NCBI GenBank assembly: GCA_016946835.1
Contig: JACVTC010000207.1
Location: forward strand, 1-20,000
Direction of reading: 5' to 3'
Source of the DNA: Neocallimastix lanati (nom. inval.)
Lineage: Eukaryota; Neocallimastigomycota; Neocallimastigomycetes; Neocallimastigales; Neocallimastigaceae
DNA: 20,000 bases
In this document: positions 9,001 through 18,063 of the stretch, in pieces
Numbering within the stretch: the stretch's first letter is position 1
Layout of the letters: every line of letters starts with the position of its first letter
Translations under genes and position numbers: made by a program
Notes under the pieces: generated by a model
What the model was told of the DNA's origin: nothing
What the model saw: the letters and a program-made list of their open reading frames with translations, nothing else
Databases searched by the model: none

Positions 9001-11839
9001 TAATATATGTTTTCTTTTTTATTATCGTCTACATCACTATCCTTAATAATTTTACATGAAGATTGTTCACATTTAATCAACCTCTTTCCGTTATTAGAAA
9101 TGAAAACACCACGATAGATATTTCCAGAACTTTCAAGAGAAAGTTTCTTACACGTTTTAGCTGTAGAATCACATTTGATCAATACCAAAGCTTTTTGACT
9201 ATCATCTACAAAGTAGTTATTTGGTTTTTCAATTTTGTTACATTCTTGTTCTGTACATTCAATAATTTTATCATCGGAATCTTCACTGTTCAAGTATGTA
9301 TTTACCTTAATCTCGTCTTCGTCTTCGAAAATATCAGCTGGAGCTTTGGATACACATTTATCCTCCCCACAAATTATAAGATTTTTATTAAATTCAAGAT
9401 AATAGCCACTTTTTTCAGCTTGTTTAGTTTCACAGTAAACTGCTTCTTTTTCATTACCTTCTTCGGTATACTTTTCACTTTTACATATAATTAAGGAATG
9501 ACTTTTAATTCCATTTATATAATTACCAACAACAGGTTTGTTATCAACTGCTTTTGCTTTTGGATCTTTTGCTTCACAATCCAAACTTTCAGAACACACT
9601 ATTAAACCCTTTAATGAATTGGTAAAGAATAATCCTTTACCAAATTTATCTTCCTTCACCTCACATTTACCACCTGTGCAGTGAATAAGTTTTGCATTAT
9701 GTTCAATTTTATTAATTGGGAATTTTACTTCCTTATTAACAAATATATCGTTTTCAACAAAAGATTTTGTTGTACATTCCAATTGATCAGGTTGACCATC
9801 AGCAACTTCCTTTTTAGTACAGTAAACAATACCATTTGCACCAGTACTTCTGTCAACATAATATCCCTCATCTAATTTTTAAATGGGATTATATTATATA
9901 TTAGTAATAAATAAAAATTCGAATATATAAATTTTATTAAAATTTCTTAAAATTTTTAATTCTTTATCTATGGAAAATAGCACTTACTACTTTCTTGGTA
10001 TTGACTTTCTCCTGTTAATACTTCAATTCCAATGGCTTTAATTTTAACCAATTGATATTTATTTGATGAGTCCTTATTCACAAATACGGCACCATTATCT
10101 TTCATTTCAATTTCTACATTGTTTGTACAGTAGTAGAATTTACCATCCTCCTTCTTCACTATATCATTATCACTAATACATTTCGAACTTTTTTCAACCA
10201 GTTTTATAGTTCTATTGGTATTATCTAATTTAACTGCAATATTACTCTTAGAGGTTACACCTGGGAAATTTCCCCCTTCAACAGTAATAAATAATTCTTT
10301 ATCAGCTTCAAATAATTCACCAGTAGCATTTTCACAGAATTTATTACCTGATAATAAAAATTTACCAATAGAACTGGAACAATTTTCGGTACTATAGTCA
10401 TCTATAGTACCACAACTTGTCTTTGATGTACACACTACTCCATTAGATGAATTTAAATAATAACCTGGTGCATCTACAGCCATTAATTTACATGTTTCAG
10501 GGGTACTGCCACAAACAATTAATGGATAAGTTTCTTTAGTGGACACATCAGCATTAAGGCTATATCTAACCGCGGTTATTGGAGTTGAATCTTTAGTATA
10601 TACTCCATTACTTCCTGTTAATTTAATTATTGTACCAACTTGAGTAGGGGTCATTAAAATATTTTTGTTACTGTCAATTACGTAGTAATTACTTGTACTA
10701 CAATTTCCTTCGTATTTATCAGTTCCACTATCTTTAAGTTTACAAGTTTCGCCATTAGACTCTTGTACATCTGGTTTATCCTGTTTATAGGATGAACATA
10801 TACCATTTTCACAATTAAAATATTTTCCCGTACTGTCGTCTGCACTACAGAGATCCTCTATTCTACTAATAATTTTACTAGTACTAGCCTTCGCACAATC
10901 ATAACCTATAAATTTATAATAAATATTATTAACTAATTCTAAAATACTATTTAATTTATATAATTAATTTTAGAATAATTTTATTTTTACCATTGGAAAC
11001 ATAATCAGTATTATATGTAGTCAAAAGAATTGTTTCCTTTGTCGGTTCTACTACATAATAATTTTTGGATACATCTAAATTAAAGATCGTATTACTCTTG
11101 TGTTGTACTAAGAAATAAGAAGAAGGGGTGGTATTATCAGCAAACTTTAATGTTGGATATTTTTTGGTTCCACCACTGATTTCATATTCCGCAAGACAAA
11201 GAGAAATACCATTAGTGCTATCATTAACAAGTTCACCAATTTTATCTTTTGTACATGATACTGTGGGTGTTTCTACTACTTTACATTTGTTATTTGCACA
11301 TGAAGCATATTTTCCTGATTTTAATTTATAAAAACCTAATGTTTCTGCATTTGTTACTTTAGTTATAGTAGGGTCATTATATTTTGCGATATAGCCTGTA
11401 TGTGCTGTTGCATCTGTTTCTATATAATAATAACCATTATTAGATGAAGTACCTATAATTAAGAATAAAATTTAATATTAGTTACTATTAATTTTAGATA
11501 TTATAATTATATTACAAAATACTAACAAGTATCCGCTTTTTTTGTTGGAGTACCAGTACCAGTACTATCCTCAAATTCACATGTGCTTGCACCTATATTA
11601 ATTAATAATATGTACGTTTAATAAAATATTTATACTAACTAAAAAAAAATATTTTCTTAATTCACATATAAAATACCTAAAACAGTTCCTCCATATAGTA
11701 AGCCCACCAATAACGGTAGACTGGTATTTTATAATTATATAAAAGTAGTAGATATAAAATTAATACGAGAGTAACTAATATTACTAATTAAGGGTTAAAT
11801 TATAATAATGCTTTACCTTAAATATTTAAAATTAACCAT
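1..11839 (-). CDS. Giant secreted Cys/Tyr-rich repeat protein, probable fungal cellulosome scaffoldin (ScaA-like), 3' partial
   Basis: Six exons join in frame: 11839-11817, 11720-11677, 11592-11527, 11452-10991, 10905-9988 and 9871-1. They give about 3,794 residues with no stop before the left edge. The start ATG has A at -3 and G at +4 and leads straight into a signal peptide, so export is expected. The body consists of about 45 short units of the form (D/E/N)-G-(Y/W)-Y-(L/I/V)-N, then L-I-x-C and a second Cys a few residues later (for example EGYYLNG, DGYYIQNGLNLISC, EGWYLNAENPGKLIKC), mixed with about a dozen longer FPG-type units. There is no catalytic domain, dockerin or membrane segment in the visible part. 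From memory, anaerobic-fungal ScaA scaffoldins are huge secreted proteins with this repeat style that bind dockerin-tagged cellulases. The secreted repeat protein is certain; the scaffoldin role is inferred. Another cell-surface adhesin-like repeat protein is the main alternative. Confidence 0.85.
1587..1817 (-). other. Long FPG-type module, last clear copy
   Basis: About residues 3189-3266. It opens TSCTNDKVGNIAFIGGKYK followed by L-C, has NNLLPEASVGYIAVSI at the FPG position, and ends in NGYYLKGNNAMYDC. Confidence 0.58.
2376..2597 (-). other. Long FPG-type module
   Basis: About residues 2929-3003. It opens VKCDSTGTLIYNEGFKLC, then ASNFPGISVDGMDVLLSV and a KTNVVVREDN exit where the GYY is lost. 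The spacing from first Cys to FPG is close to that of the other copies. Confidence 0.58.
2781..3071 (-). other. Long module, FPG replaced
   Basis: About residues 2771-2868. It opens NKCSEEQIGKLVRIT, has YKMC, and the FPG position reads GSSFGSISV. The exit GEGYILLGSNGEIL matches that of the copy at 3310-3541. Confidence 0.55.
3310..3541 (-). other. Long FPG-type module
   Basis: About residues 2615-2692. It opens AKCTDSTGSKIGQVNG, contains HKFPGAETLDSFLVEV, and exits through GEGYYLISSSNEMLI. It is among the cleanest copies and is useful as a query for the class. Confidence 0.6.
4260..4460 (-). other. Long FPG-type module
   Basis: About residues 2308-2375. It starts TKCVMTDKNNKNEFVVYNS and contains SNFPGYESISVIAEATKYS, then a TDNYVLINTEEK exit. 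It directly follows a YGYYRSERYDNIIEC short unit. Confidence 0.55.
4614..4853 (-). other. Long FPG-type module
   Basis: About residues 2177-2257. It starts SKCEIAGEGALINENN, has IKVC, then NTFPEAEFRNKILVNV and ends in a TDGYLLLSSSNAVI unit. The exit L-L-x-S-S-N-x-x-I is shared with the copy at 3310-3541. Confidence 0.6.
6655..6903 (-). other. Long module, diverged copy
   Basis: It begins NSCSTNSAKYILKDGVITWC, which matches the C...Y.l...G...C opening of the class. A stretch rich in Ile/Val follows (KKIIIPIKNANTIPWI), and the copy ends in a VTITQVIIDGYYYD unit. The FPG position is not conserved here, so membership is judged from the opening and the exit into GYY. Confidence 0.45.
8877..8946 (-). 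other. Charged linker with a dibasic RKR-EAEA motif inside the repeat protein
   Basis: Residues about 814-836 read PETPASRKREAEAAKWELKE in part, with no Cys or GYY. The RKR codons are at 8910-8918. The stretch is Pro/Ala then strongly charged and helix-prone, unlike the beta-rich repeats on each side. K-R followed by E-A-E-A is the arrangement recognised by the secretory proteases Kex2 and Ste13 in yeast alpha-factor. Cleavage here is inference only. Confidence 0.5.
8948..8983. repeat. Perfect 16-bp inverted repeat with a 4-nt loop, inside coding sequence
   Basis: The arms are GAATTAAAGGTTTAAC (8948-8963) and its exact reverse complement (8968-8983), around ATTG. It lies in exon 6 and encodes part of ETGIKGLTNVKPLIHG, just upstream in the protein of the RKR linker. 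The transcript could fold a stable hairpin here. It is not a terminator, because the reading frame continues for another 8.9 kb. Confidence 0.9.
9872..9987 (-). other. Intron 5 (116 bp, phase 1)
   Basis: The donor is a consensus GTAAGT after GAAAGTA and the acceptor is AAAAATTAG before ATGAGGG. Splicing makes an Asn codon (A|AT) and joins YQES to NEGYYVD, restoring a typical repeat start. It carries stops in all relevant frames. Confidence 0.85.
9988..10905 (-). other. Exon 5: second repeat block, with an FPG module
   Basis: This 918-bp exon encodes about residues 199-505. Visible units include GKYFNCENGIC, SNYYVIDSNKNILM, APGYYLNSSNGVVC and GKFYYC. A longer module starts NCSSSIGKFLL and contains NFPGVTSKSNIAVKL. 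The ATG at 10654 lies inside the exon and is not the start, because the frame stays open upstream to the splice acceptor. An unspliced reading would end at a TAG (9968-9970) just inside intron 5. Confidence 0.85.
10180..10382 (-). other. Long FPG-type module, exon 5 copy
   Basis: About residues 373-440. It opens C-S-S-S-I-G-K, has a second Cys about 14 residues later (NKFC), then NFPGVTSKSNIAVKL and an alternating hydrophobic stretch ending near S-K-C. It is the earliest clear copy of the FPG variant. Confidence 0.6.
10906..10990 (-). other. Intron 4 (85 bp, phase 1)
   Basis: The donor is GTAAAAAT after CCAATG and the acceptor is AATTTATAG before GTTATGATTG. The split codon G|GT gives Gly in SNG-YDC. 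In-frame stops inside make removal necessary. The donor is weaker than GTAAGT, but the reading frame resumes exactly. Confidence 0.75.
10991..11452 (-). other. Exon 4: first repeat block of the scaffoldin-like protein
   Basis: This 462-bp exon encodes about residues 45-199. It holds a GYYYIET unit, a GFYKLKSGKYASC unit with a second Cys in NNKC, and a longer unit that begins SCTKDKIGELV and runs through a Cys-poor, beta-rich stretch to NYYVVEPTKETILL. The C-x4-I-G-x-L opening recurs in exons 5 and 6, so the exon is one module pair. Both borders are phase 1. Confidence 0.82.
11453..11526 (-). other. Intron 3 (74 bp, phase 1)
   Basis: The donor is GTTAGT after GATACTT and the acceptor is AATTATAG before GTACTTC. 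The split codon T|GT is Cys, placed directly before TSSNNGYYYIET, the first GYY unit of the protein. Confidence 0.8.
11527..11592 (-). other. Exon 3: Thr/Gly/Pro linker after the signal peptide
   Basis: This 66-bp exon encodes ASTCEFEDSTGTGTPTKK followed by A-D-T, and the next Cys codon spans intron 3. The T-G-T-G-T-P stretch is typical of a flexible, possibly O-glycosylated linker at the start of a mature secreted protein. Both flanking introns are phase 1, so the exon could be skipped without a frameshift. Confidence 0.78.
11593..11676 (-). other. Intron 2 (84 bp, phase 1)
   Basis: The donor is GTATTT after TTTTAG and the acceptor is ATATAG before GTGCAAG. Joining gives a Gly codon (G|GT) at the end of the signal peptide, just before A-S-T-C. 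The intron contains in-frame stops, so removal is required. Confidence 0.8.
11677..11839 (-). other. Exons 1 and 2: spliced signal peptide
   Basis: Exon 1 (11839-11817) encodes MVNFKYL plus two bases (AG) of the next codon. Exon 2 (11720-11677) supplies the T of that Ser codon and then a hydrophobic core. Joined, they read LSLPLLVGLLYGGTVLG before A-S-T-C: a basic N-region, a hydrophobic core of about 12 residues, and a V-L-G/A cleavage site near residue 23. Neither exon is recognisable as coding by itself, which is why an unspliced search misses the start. The perfect fit of frame, splice dinucleotides and signal-peptide shape supports the model strongly. Confidence 0.85.
11721..11816 (-). 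other. Intron 1 (96 bp, phase 2)
   Basis: The donor is GTAAAG directly after TTTAAG and the acceptor is ATACCAG before TCTACCG. Splicing creates a Ser codon (AG|T) inside the signal peptide. It is the only visible intron of the gene that is not phase 1. Confidence 0.8.
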
Positions 11840-12561
11840 TTTCTTTTATTTGGTATTAAAAGTTGTATATAAAAGAAAACTATTTACAAAATCTTCTATA
11901 AACAATATTTGAATTTCTTAAATAGTAAAATTAAAAAAAAAAAATTATATATACAGAAGCTAAATGTTTTAATTAAATAAATATATAAATTAGGGTTGTT
12001 AATAATTATATATTTAATATCATTCTAAATAAAAATATATTATACAAAAGAGCTTTTTGCTCTATTATTTAATATATTTACCTTTATTTATAAATAATTA
12101 AAATATTATTTTTTGTAGATATTTCTACCTATTTATTATTTTAAAGTATTTTTTTTAAATAGATAAAGAAAGTAAAACAAAAATATATATTTATATTTAA
12201 AAAAAGAAATTCAGTAATAAAAACTTAGCTTTTGTAAATTTTTATACTAAATATTCCTTCAATAAAAAATAATATAATTTTTATTCACTTTAATTTAAAA
12301 AATAATATTTTATTTTTAATTAATTAAAATGTTATGACAAAGGGAAGAAATTTACCTTTTTATATTGTTTTCTTCCTCTTCATCTTTTCTATACAATTTT
12401 TATTAGTGCTAAATATTAACCCACTTCCATAATAAAAATTTTTATATATTATTTGCAATTATCAAAATGTTAACCCATATCAATTAATAGAAAATAAAAT
12501 TATTAATAACTTAATAGTAATATGAGAAAAAGAATAAAATAAAATAAAAAAAATTATTAGA
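11840..12561. other. 5' flank of the scaffoldin-like gene, no gene seen
   Basis: About 720 bp of very A/T-rich DNA lies between the start codon and the first AAT tract. The transcription start and promoter of the gene must lie here or beyond, but no specific element stands out above the A/T background. Short A and T runs are common. No ORF of note is present on either strand. Confidence 0.5.
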
Positions 12562-12840
<279 letters not shown>

Positions 12841-13019
12841 TTTAAAATAAATAAAAATTGTAAATAATAATAATATAAATAATAATGATAATAATAAAAA
12901 TAGTAATAAATACGTAATAATAAATAATAAAAATATAAATAATAAAAATAATAATATTAACCATACTAATAGTTTATAATAATAATAGTTAATAATAATA
13001 ACAATAATAATTAATAATT

Positions 13020-13084
<65 letters not shown>

Positions 13085-13097
13085 TAATAATAATAAT

Positions 13098-13128
<31 letters not shown>

Positions 13129-13186
13129 TAATAATAATAATATTAATAATTATAATAAATAAAAACTATAAATAATAATAATAATA
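12841..13186. repeat. Degenerate AAT/AATTAAT low-complexity block
   Basis: AAT runs are broken by AATT and AAAT steps, most clearly 13010-13135, where (AAT)n blocks are separated by TTAATAATTAAT. One isolated copy of the TTAACCATACTAATA core lies at 12957. There is no coding potential. Confidence 0.8.
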
Positions 13187-13328
13187 TTAACCATACTAAT
13201 AATTTATAATAATAATAGTTAATAATAATAATAATAATAATAATATTAACCATACTAATAATTTATAATAATAATAGTTAATAATAATAATAATAATATT
13301 AACCATACTAATAATTTATAATAATAAT

Positions 13329-13360
<32 letters not shown>

Positions 13361-13488
13361 TTAACCATACTAATAATTTATAATAATAATAGTTAATAAT
13401 AATATTAACCATACTAATAATTTATAATAATAATAGCTAATAATAATAATAATAATATTAACCACTAATAATTTATAATAATAATAGT

Positions 13489-13500
<12 letters not shown>
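13187..13500. repeat. Minisatellite with a TTAACCATACTAATAATTTA core
   Basis: The core starts at 13187, 13246, 13299, 13371, 13405 and 13458, with an outlying copy at 12957. Each core is followed by a TAATAATAATAGTT segment and a variable number of AAT units, so spacing ranges from 34 to 72 bp. The last copy has a short deletion (TTAACCACTAATA). This looks like an array that expands through its AAT part. Confidence 0.85.
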
Positions 13501-13521
<21 letters not shown>

Positions 13522-13860
13522 TTATAATAAATAAAAATTGTAAATAATAATGTAATTATTATAAAAAATAAAATGATTAATAATAAAAAAAATAATAAAG
13601 AAATAAAATTAGTATAAAGAGATAAAAATATTAATAAAAATAAAAAAAATAGTAATAAAAAAACTAGTAATAAAAATAAGAAAAAGTAAGTTATAAAAAT
13701 AAAAAATAAATAGTATAAATAAAAAATGATAGAAATGAAAATAAAAACATTAATGATATAAATAAAAATTAATAGAAATAAAAATAAAGATATTCTCTTA
13801 AACAAATACTTTTTTCTATTCATATTCTTAATAGAAATAACCATTTTTATATTGAATTCA
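13501..13860. other. Low-complexity A-rich stretch, no gene
   Basis: A runs with scattered T and G. The minus strand is open for about 108 codons because stop codons are rare in T-rich sequence, but the product would be almost only Phe, Leu and Ile, so it is not a credible gene. Confidence 0.7.
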
Positions 13861-13934
13861 ATAAATATTATATATAAAAAGAATAAACTAAATAAATATT
13901 ATATATAAAAAGAATAAACTAAATAAATATTATC
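13861..13934. repeat. 31-bp tandem repeat, about 2.4 copies
   Basis: ATAAATATTATATATAAAAA repeats at 13861 and 13892 with identical continuation (GAATAAACTAA), and a third partial copy starts at 13923. Confidence 0.85.
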
Positions 13935-14112
13935 ATTATATTTTTTTCTCAAAAGAAAAAATATATTTATCAAAAGTCTTTGTATATATTAAAAAAATGT
14001 CATTTAAAATATTCTAAAAATAATTAAAAATAAAAAAGAAATAGAAAAAATAAAAGATTAATTAATAATAAAAATATAAATATTATTAATAATAAAAATA
14101 TTAATATTAAAA

Positions 14113-14170
14113 GAAAAATAAAAAATAATTAACAAGAAAAATAAAAAATAATTAACAAGAAAAATAAAAA
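14113..14170. repeat. 23-bp tandem repeat, about 2.5 copies
   Basis: GAAAAATAAAAAATAATTAA plus CAA repeats from 14113, 14136 and 14159 (the last partial). It is a small local duplication in A-rich DNA. Confidence 0.8.
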
Positions 14171-14441
14171 GATTATTATTAAAAATAAAATGATAAAAAT
14201 TAAAACAATATTGAAAATTATTAAAAGAATATTATGGATAGTAAAGAAAATAATTTAATTAATTCAAAAATAATATAAAAGTTATTAATATAAATAAAAA
14301 AAGTATTTCAAGATTCTATAAATAATATTAAAAAAAGAAAACTATTAAAAATTATAAATTTGATAATTATAATAATATTAATAAAATTATTGAAAAAATT
14401 ATTAAAAAAATAATTAAAATATACAAAAAAAAAAAAAAAGA

Positions 14442-14443
<2 letters not shown>

Positions 14444-14475
<32 letters not shown>
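14444..14475. repeat. Short (TTA)n microsatellite
   Basis: About ten TTA units follow a poly-A run. The orientation is opposite to the long AAT tracts on either side of it. Confidence 0.85.
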
Positions 14476-14478
<3 letters not shown>

Positions 14479-16170
14479 ATCAACTATAATATTCTACTAT
14501 TCTAATAGTTAAAAAAATTTTTTTTTCCTTTTTATTTCTATAATATATCATTTACTAATTGAACAAATTGTTATAGTTAATTATTACAAATGATGTTTTA
14601 TTATAATAAAAAAAAAATTAATTATTTAATAATTAAAATCTGGTAATTTTTACTGGTAGCATTAAATTAAAATAATAAAAATAAGAAAATAAATCATGTT
14701 AAATATTATTTATAATTTAAAAATTATTTCATGTATTCTTTGGAATTAAAATGTTGTATTAATTTCAACGCTCTCATATGTAATTATAAATCATATTAGT
14801 TTTATTCCTCTTTCTATATTACATTTGTTATTTTTAATTTAGTTAAAAAAAAAAAACTAAATGAATGAAAGAATTTTCTGATAATTATTAAAAACTTTAT
14901 TAGTATTTCATACAATTCATTTAAAACAACACATAAATGAAACTGTTATTATCTCATAAAATAAAATATAAAAAAAAATAAAAACCAAATATAGAAAAGT
15001 GACAATTATATATATATATTTAAATTAGTAACATTATTTTTAAAAATTATAAAATTACTAGTAAATAATCATAAAACTATTAATAAAAATTATTGTAAAC
15101 ATATTCAATATTACTAATTTTTTACAAAAAAAAAAAAAAAAAAAAAAAAAAAACACTTTCATAAAAATAATATTTAAATTTTAATAAAAATAAAATAAAA
15201 TTATTATTTAACATAGAAATAGTATCAATAAGAAGAAAAAAACTATGATTAATATGATTTTTATTATTAAAAATAAAAAAATACTAATATAAAAAATAAT
15301 AATAATAATAAAATAAATAAATAAATAATAATTTATTAAAAATGAAAAAAATATTAATAATAAAAATAATAATATGATTTAAAAATATTAATAAAAGTAA
15401 AAAAAATATTGATAAAGACAAAATTATAATATATATATATAATAAGAAATAAAAAATAAAAAAAAAATAAATGTATTAATATTAAAGAAATAAAAATTAT
15501 AGATGTCGATTTTTTTCTTTTAGTATTTTATTTATTTAATATGGGCTATTTGTTATTTTAAAATTTGATATTAATTAGTATTATTATTAGTAATCTTTTA
15601 ATATTTAATATTTATTTTTTATTGAATATTTATTATTTACATATTCATTATTATAATTTGTTATTTTATTGATAAATTATCTATATTTAATAACTTTTCA
15701 TTTACCTCAAATGTTTTAATTTTTGTATAAGTTTATTTATTATAAAATTGTATTAAAAGGATTAAAGTATAAGAAACAAAAAAAAAAAAGAAATATAATA
15801 AAAATATTTTTATAAAAATTAAAGTTTATATAATTTCTTATTTGAGGAAAAATAATAAATTGGATATATTTTATTTATAAAATAAAGTTTTACCGGAAAA
15901 TATATTTTACACAAATAAAATTTTATTTCCGATAAAGTGTTAAATTTTATTACAATTTTATAAATAATAAACTTTTAATATATATTGGATATATATATTT
16001 AATTAATTTTAATATATGAATAATTAAAGATTAAATCATAGTAAATTTATATTATTTATACTATAAATATATTAATATATATAATTTATTATACAATTAG
16101 AAAAAAAGTATTATTATATTAGTTATTATGATTATAAATAAAAAATACATTAAAAAAATATATATATATA
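14476..16170. other. A/T-rich intergenic stretch, no gene seen
   Basis: I see no coding frame, tRNA or rRNA in this 1.7 kb. The notable elements are a 28-base poly-A run at 15126-15153 and AT dinucleotide runs near 15429-15441 and 16159-16170. Confidence 0.6.
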
Positions 16171-16171
16171 T

Positions 16172-16370
<199 letters not shown>

Positions 16371-16982
16371 TAAATAGTTTATAAAAAAATCAAAATATTT
16401 TAATTTTATTTTTTTATATTTAATAAATATGAATTATTTATAATTTTAATAATACGAAAAAAAAAAAAATAGAAAATTTTAATTAAGTTATTTATTAAAT
16501 ATTTTTCATTTTAAATTATTTATTAAGTTTTATTAATTCATTATTATGTTTTTGCTATTATATAAATATATATAAATATTTTTTTGTTTTTAAATATTAA
16601 TTATTATAAATTTTTTAAATAATATCTTCATTATTTTTTTTTTATTTATAATTAAAATTATTAATATAATAATTAATTATTAAATATAAAATTACTAATT
16701 ATTAATATTGATAACTTTTTTTATCTAGTTTTCTTTATTATATTTTAATATATATTATTAATTATTTATTAGTGAATAATTATTATTAATTATTTATAAT
16801 TATTTACTTATTAATATTATAAATAATAATTTTATTATTTATTTCTTCTTATTAATATTATTATTTCTTATATTATTTATTTATTTATTTTTATTTTTAT
16901 TTATTATAAAATATTTAATATATAATAATTCATATTTATTTGTTTGTTTTATTTATTATTAAGTTTTTAATATAAATATATT
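16371..16982. other. A/T-rich stretch before the transposon end, no gene seen
   Basis: Mostly TTAT/ATTA permutations, with no open frame of interest on either strand. It ends sharply at the GC-containing GGGGAGGTTGCATTACG sequence at 16983. Confidence 0.6.
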
Positions 16983-17020
16983 GGGGAGGTTGCATTACGC
17001 CAATTTTTTTCACGTGATAT
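16983..17020 (+). repeat. Left terminal repeat of the MULE-like element
   Basis: GGGGAGGTTGCATTACGCCA is followed by a T run and CACGTGATAT. A second direct copy lies at 19962-19998 and an inverted partial copy at 19916-19935. The palindrome CACGTG (17011-17016) is conserved in the direct copy. Confidence 0.7.
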
Positions 17021-17741
17021 ATATAAATTTGTGGCTATAGCTATATTATGCTACATAATATTATTTTATTGTATTATTTTGTTATTTCACTTTTTAAATT
17101 AATTATTAAGTGAATAATTAAATAAATCATATAATGGTTAGATTTTATGATTTTAATTCTTTTATTTAAATGCTAATAGTAACAAATTATATAAAAATAT
17201 AAATGTTATTAAAAATATAAATATTATTAATAATAATTCTCTTATTTAAATGTTATTAAAAAAAATAATAATTATAATGATAAAATTATTAATTATAGAG
17301 ACGTATTTGAAAATTTATTTAAACTGTATATATTTAATTAGCTTTATAAATTAAATTTTTGAATGACAGAATTTTGATTATTTCGTTTGGTTATCCCTCA
17401 TTTTTTAATTATTTATTATAAAATAATATTTATATTATATTATTTAAATCAGTTAAACAATCAAACCACAAATTAATAGTATTATTTCTATCATATTTAG
17501 TATCAATTAACTTGGTTTCAATATTTTTGTAGTGTTCAATTAAGACACTGATTTCATTAGCTTTATTTATTGCTCTTTTTTTTATTTTCCAAATTCCTCT
17601 TATTTTTCTTTGATAATCATAATATGGTAAATGTTTAAGTTTATTTAATTTATCTATTAATTCATAATAAGATGGTATTGTTGGAAATAAATTATTTAAA
17701 TAACTGTTGATTCTGAAACTATAATATTATTGTTACATGTA

Positions 17742-17973
17742 TTAGCATTTTTTTTTTAATTTTTTAAATATTTTATATATTTCTTGTTCTTTATTTTGTA
17801 ATATTGCAAAAGAAGTAGTGTAAAAACTATCTAATTCTTTAGCGTAAGTTCTTGTAATAAATAATTGATAACTAAATTTAGGGGCAATATAAAATGTACC
17901 ATCAACAAATATATCATTATTATATTCCCTAAATAATTTTACTTGAAAAGGAGATTGAAAAATTATTAAATTA
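17742..17973 (-). pseudogene. Broken transposase, DGTF catalytic segment
   Basis: About 76 codons read LIIFQSPFQVKLFREYNND, then IFVDGTFYIAPKFSYQLFI, TRTYAKELDSFYTTSFAIL and QNKEQEIYKIFKKLKKKC before TAA. D-G-T-F followed by hydrophobic residues and a Tyr/Gln is the usual context of the first catalytic Asp in MULE-type transposases. The remaining acidic residues of the triad are not visible. Confidence 0.7.
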
Positions 17974-18063
17974 ATATTTTTTGAATATCATAAAATTTTC
18001 ACCTCACTTTGTTTTATATTGTTTTATAATATTTAGATTCATTAGGAATTTCAGTAAATGTTG

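Larger units (their letters stand above)
1..9871 (-). other. Exon 6: uninterrupted main repeat array, runs off the left edge
   Basis: 9,871 bp are open in a single frame and encode about residues 505-3794. From 9871 to about 6900 short GYY units dominate (VGYYLPYEKNYLIDC, EGYYKSEDLTNQLIRC, DGYYIQNGLNLISC), with one long unit near 8115-8322. From about 6900 to 1580 long FPG-type units alternate with one to three short units. From 1580 to 1 units become more irregular, then typical short ones return (NGYYLNGPWENVMKC, EGYYIDSGNYENIIKC). Units are diverged from each other rather than identical, so the array is old. Many N-x-S/T sequons fit a secreted protein. No end of the protein is visible. Confidence 0.88.

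Noticed and set aside
9063-9494. 143-codon plus-strand open frame, and other plus-strand frames between 310 and 11331
   Set aside because: All lie opposite the scaffoldin-like gene and have no recognisable protein character; they are shadows of its codon use.
9968-10654. A separate 228-residue gene starting at ATG 10654
   Set aside because: The frame is open upstream to a splice acceptor at 10906 and carries the same repeat units, and a consensus GTAAGT donor lies just before its apparent end, so it is an exon of the large gene.
13518-13844. 108-codon hydrophobic open frame on the minus strand
   Set aside because: Low-complexity T-rich sequence yields Phe/Leu/Ile only; no domain, no upstream signals and the same composition as the surrounding non-coding DNA.
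15126-15153. 28-base poly-A run as the tail of a retroposed sequence
   Set aside because: No recognisable transcript-derived sequence precedes it and no target-site duplication is evident; A runs are common throughout the region.
15894-15931. CGGAAAATA ... TATTTCCG imperfect inverted repeat
   Set aside because: The stem is short and has a mismatch; in A/T-rich DNA it is not distinguishable from chance, although the CCGG is locally unusual.
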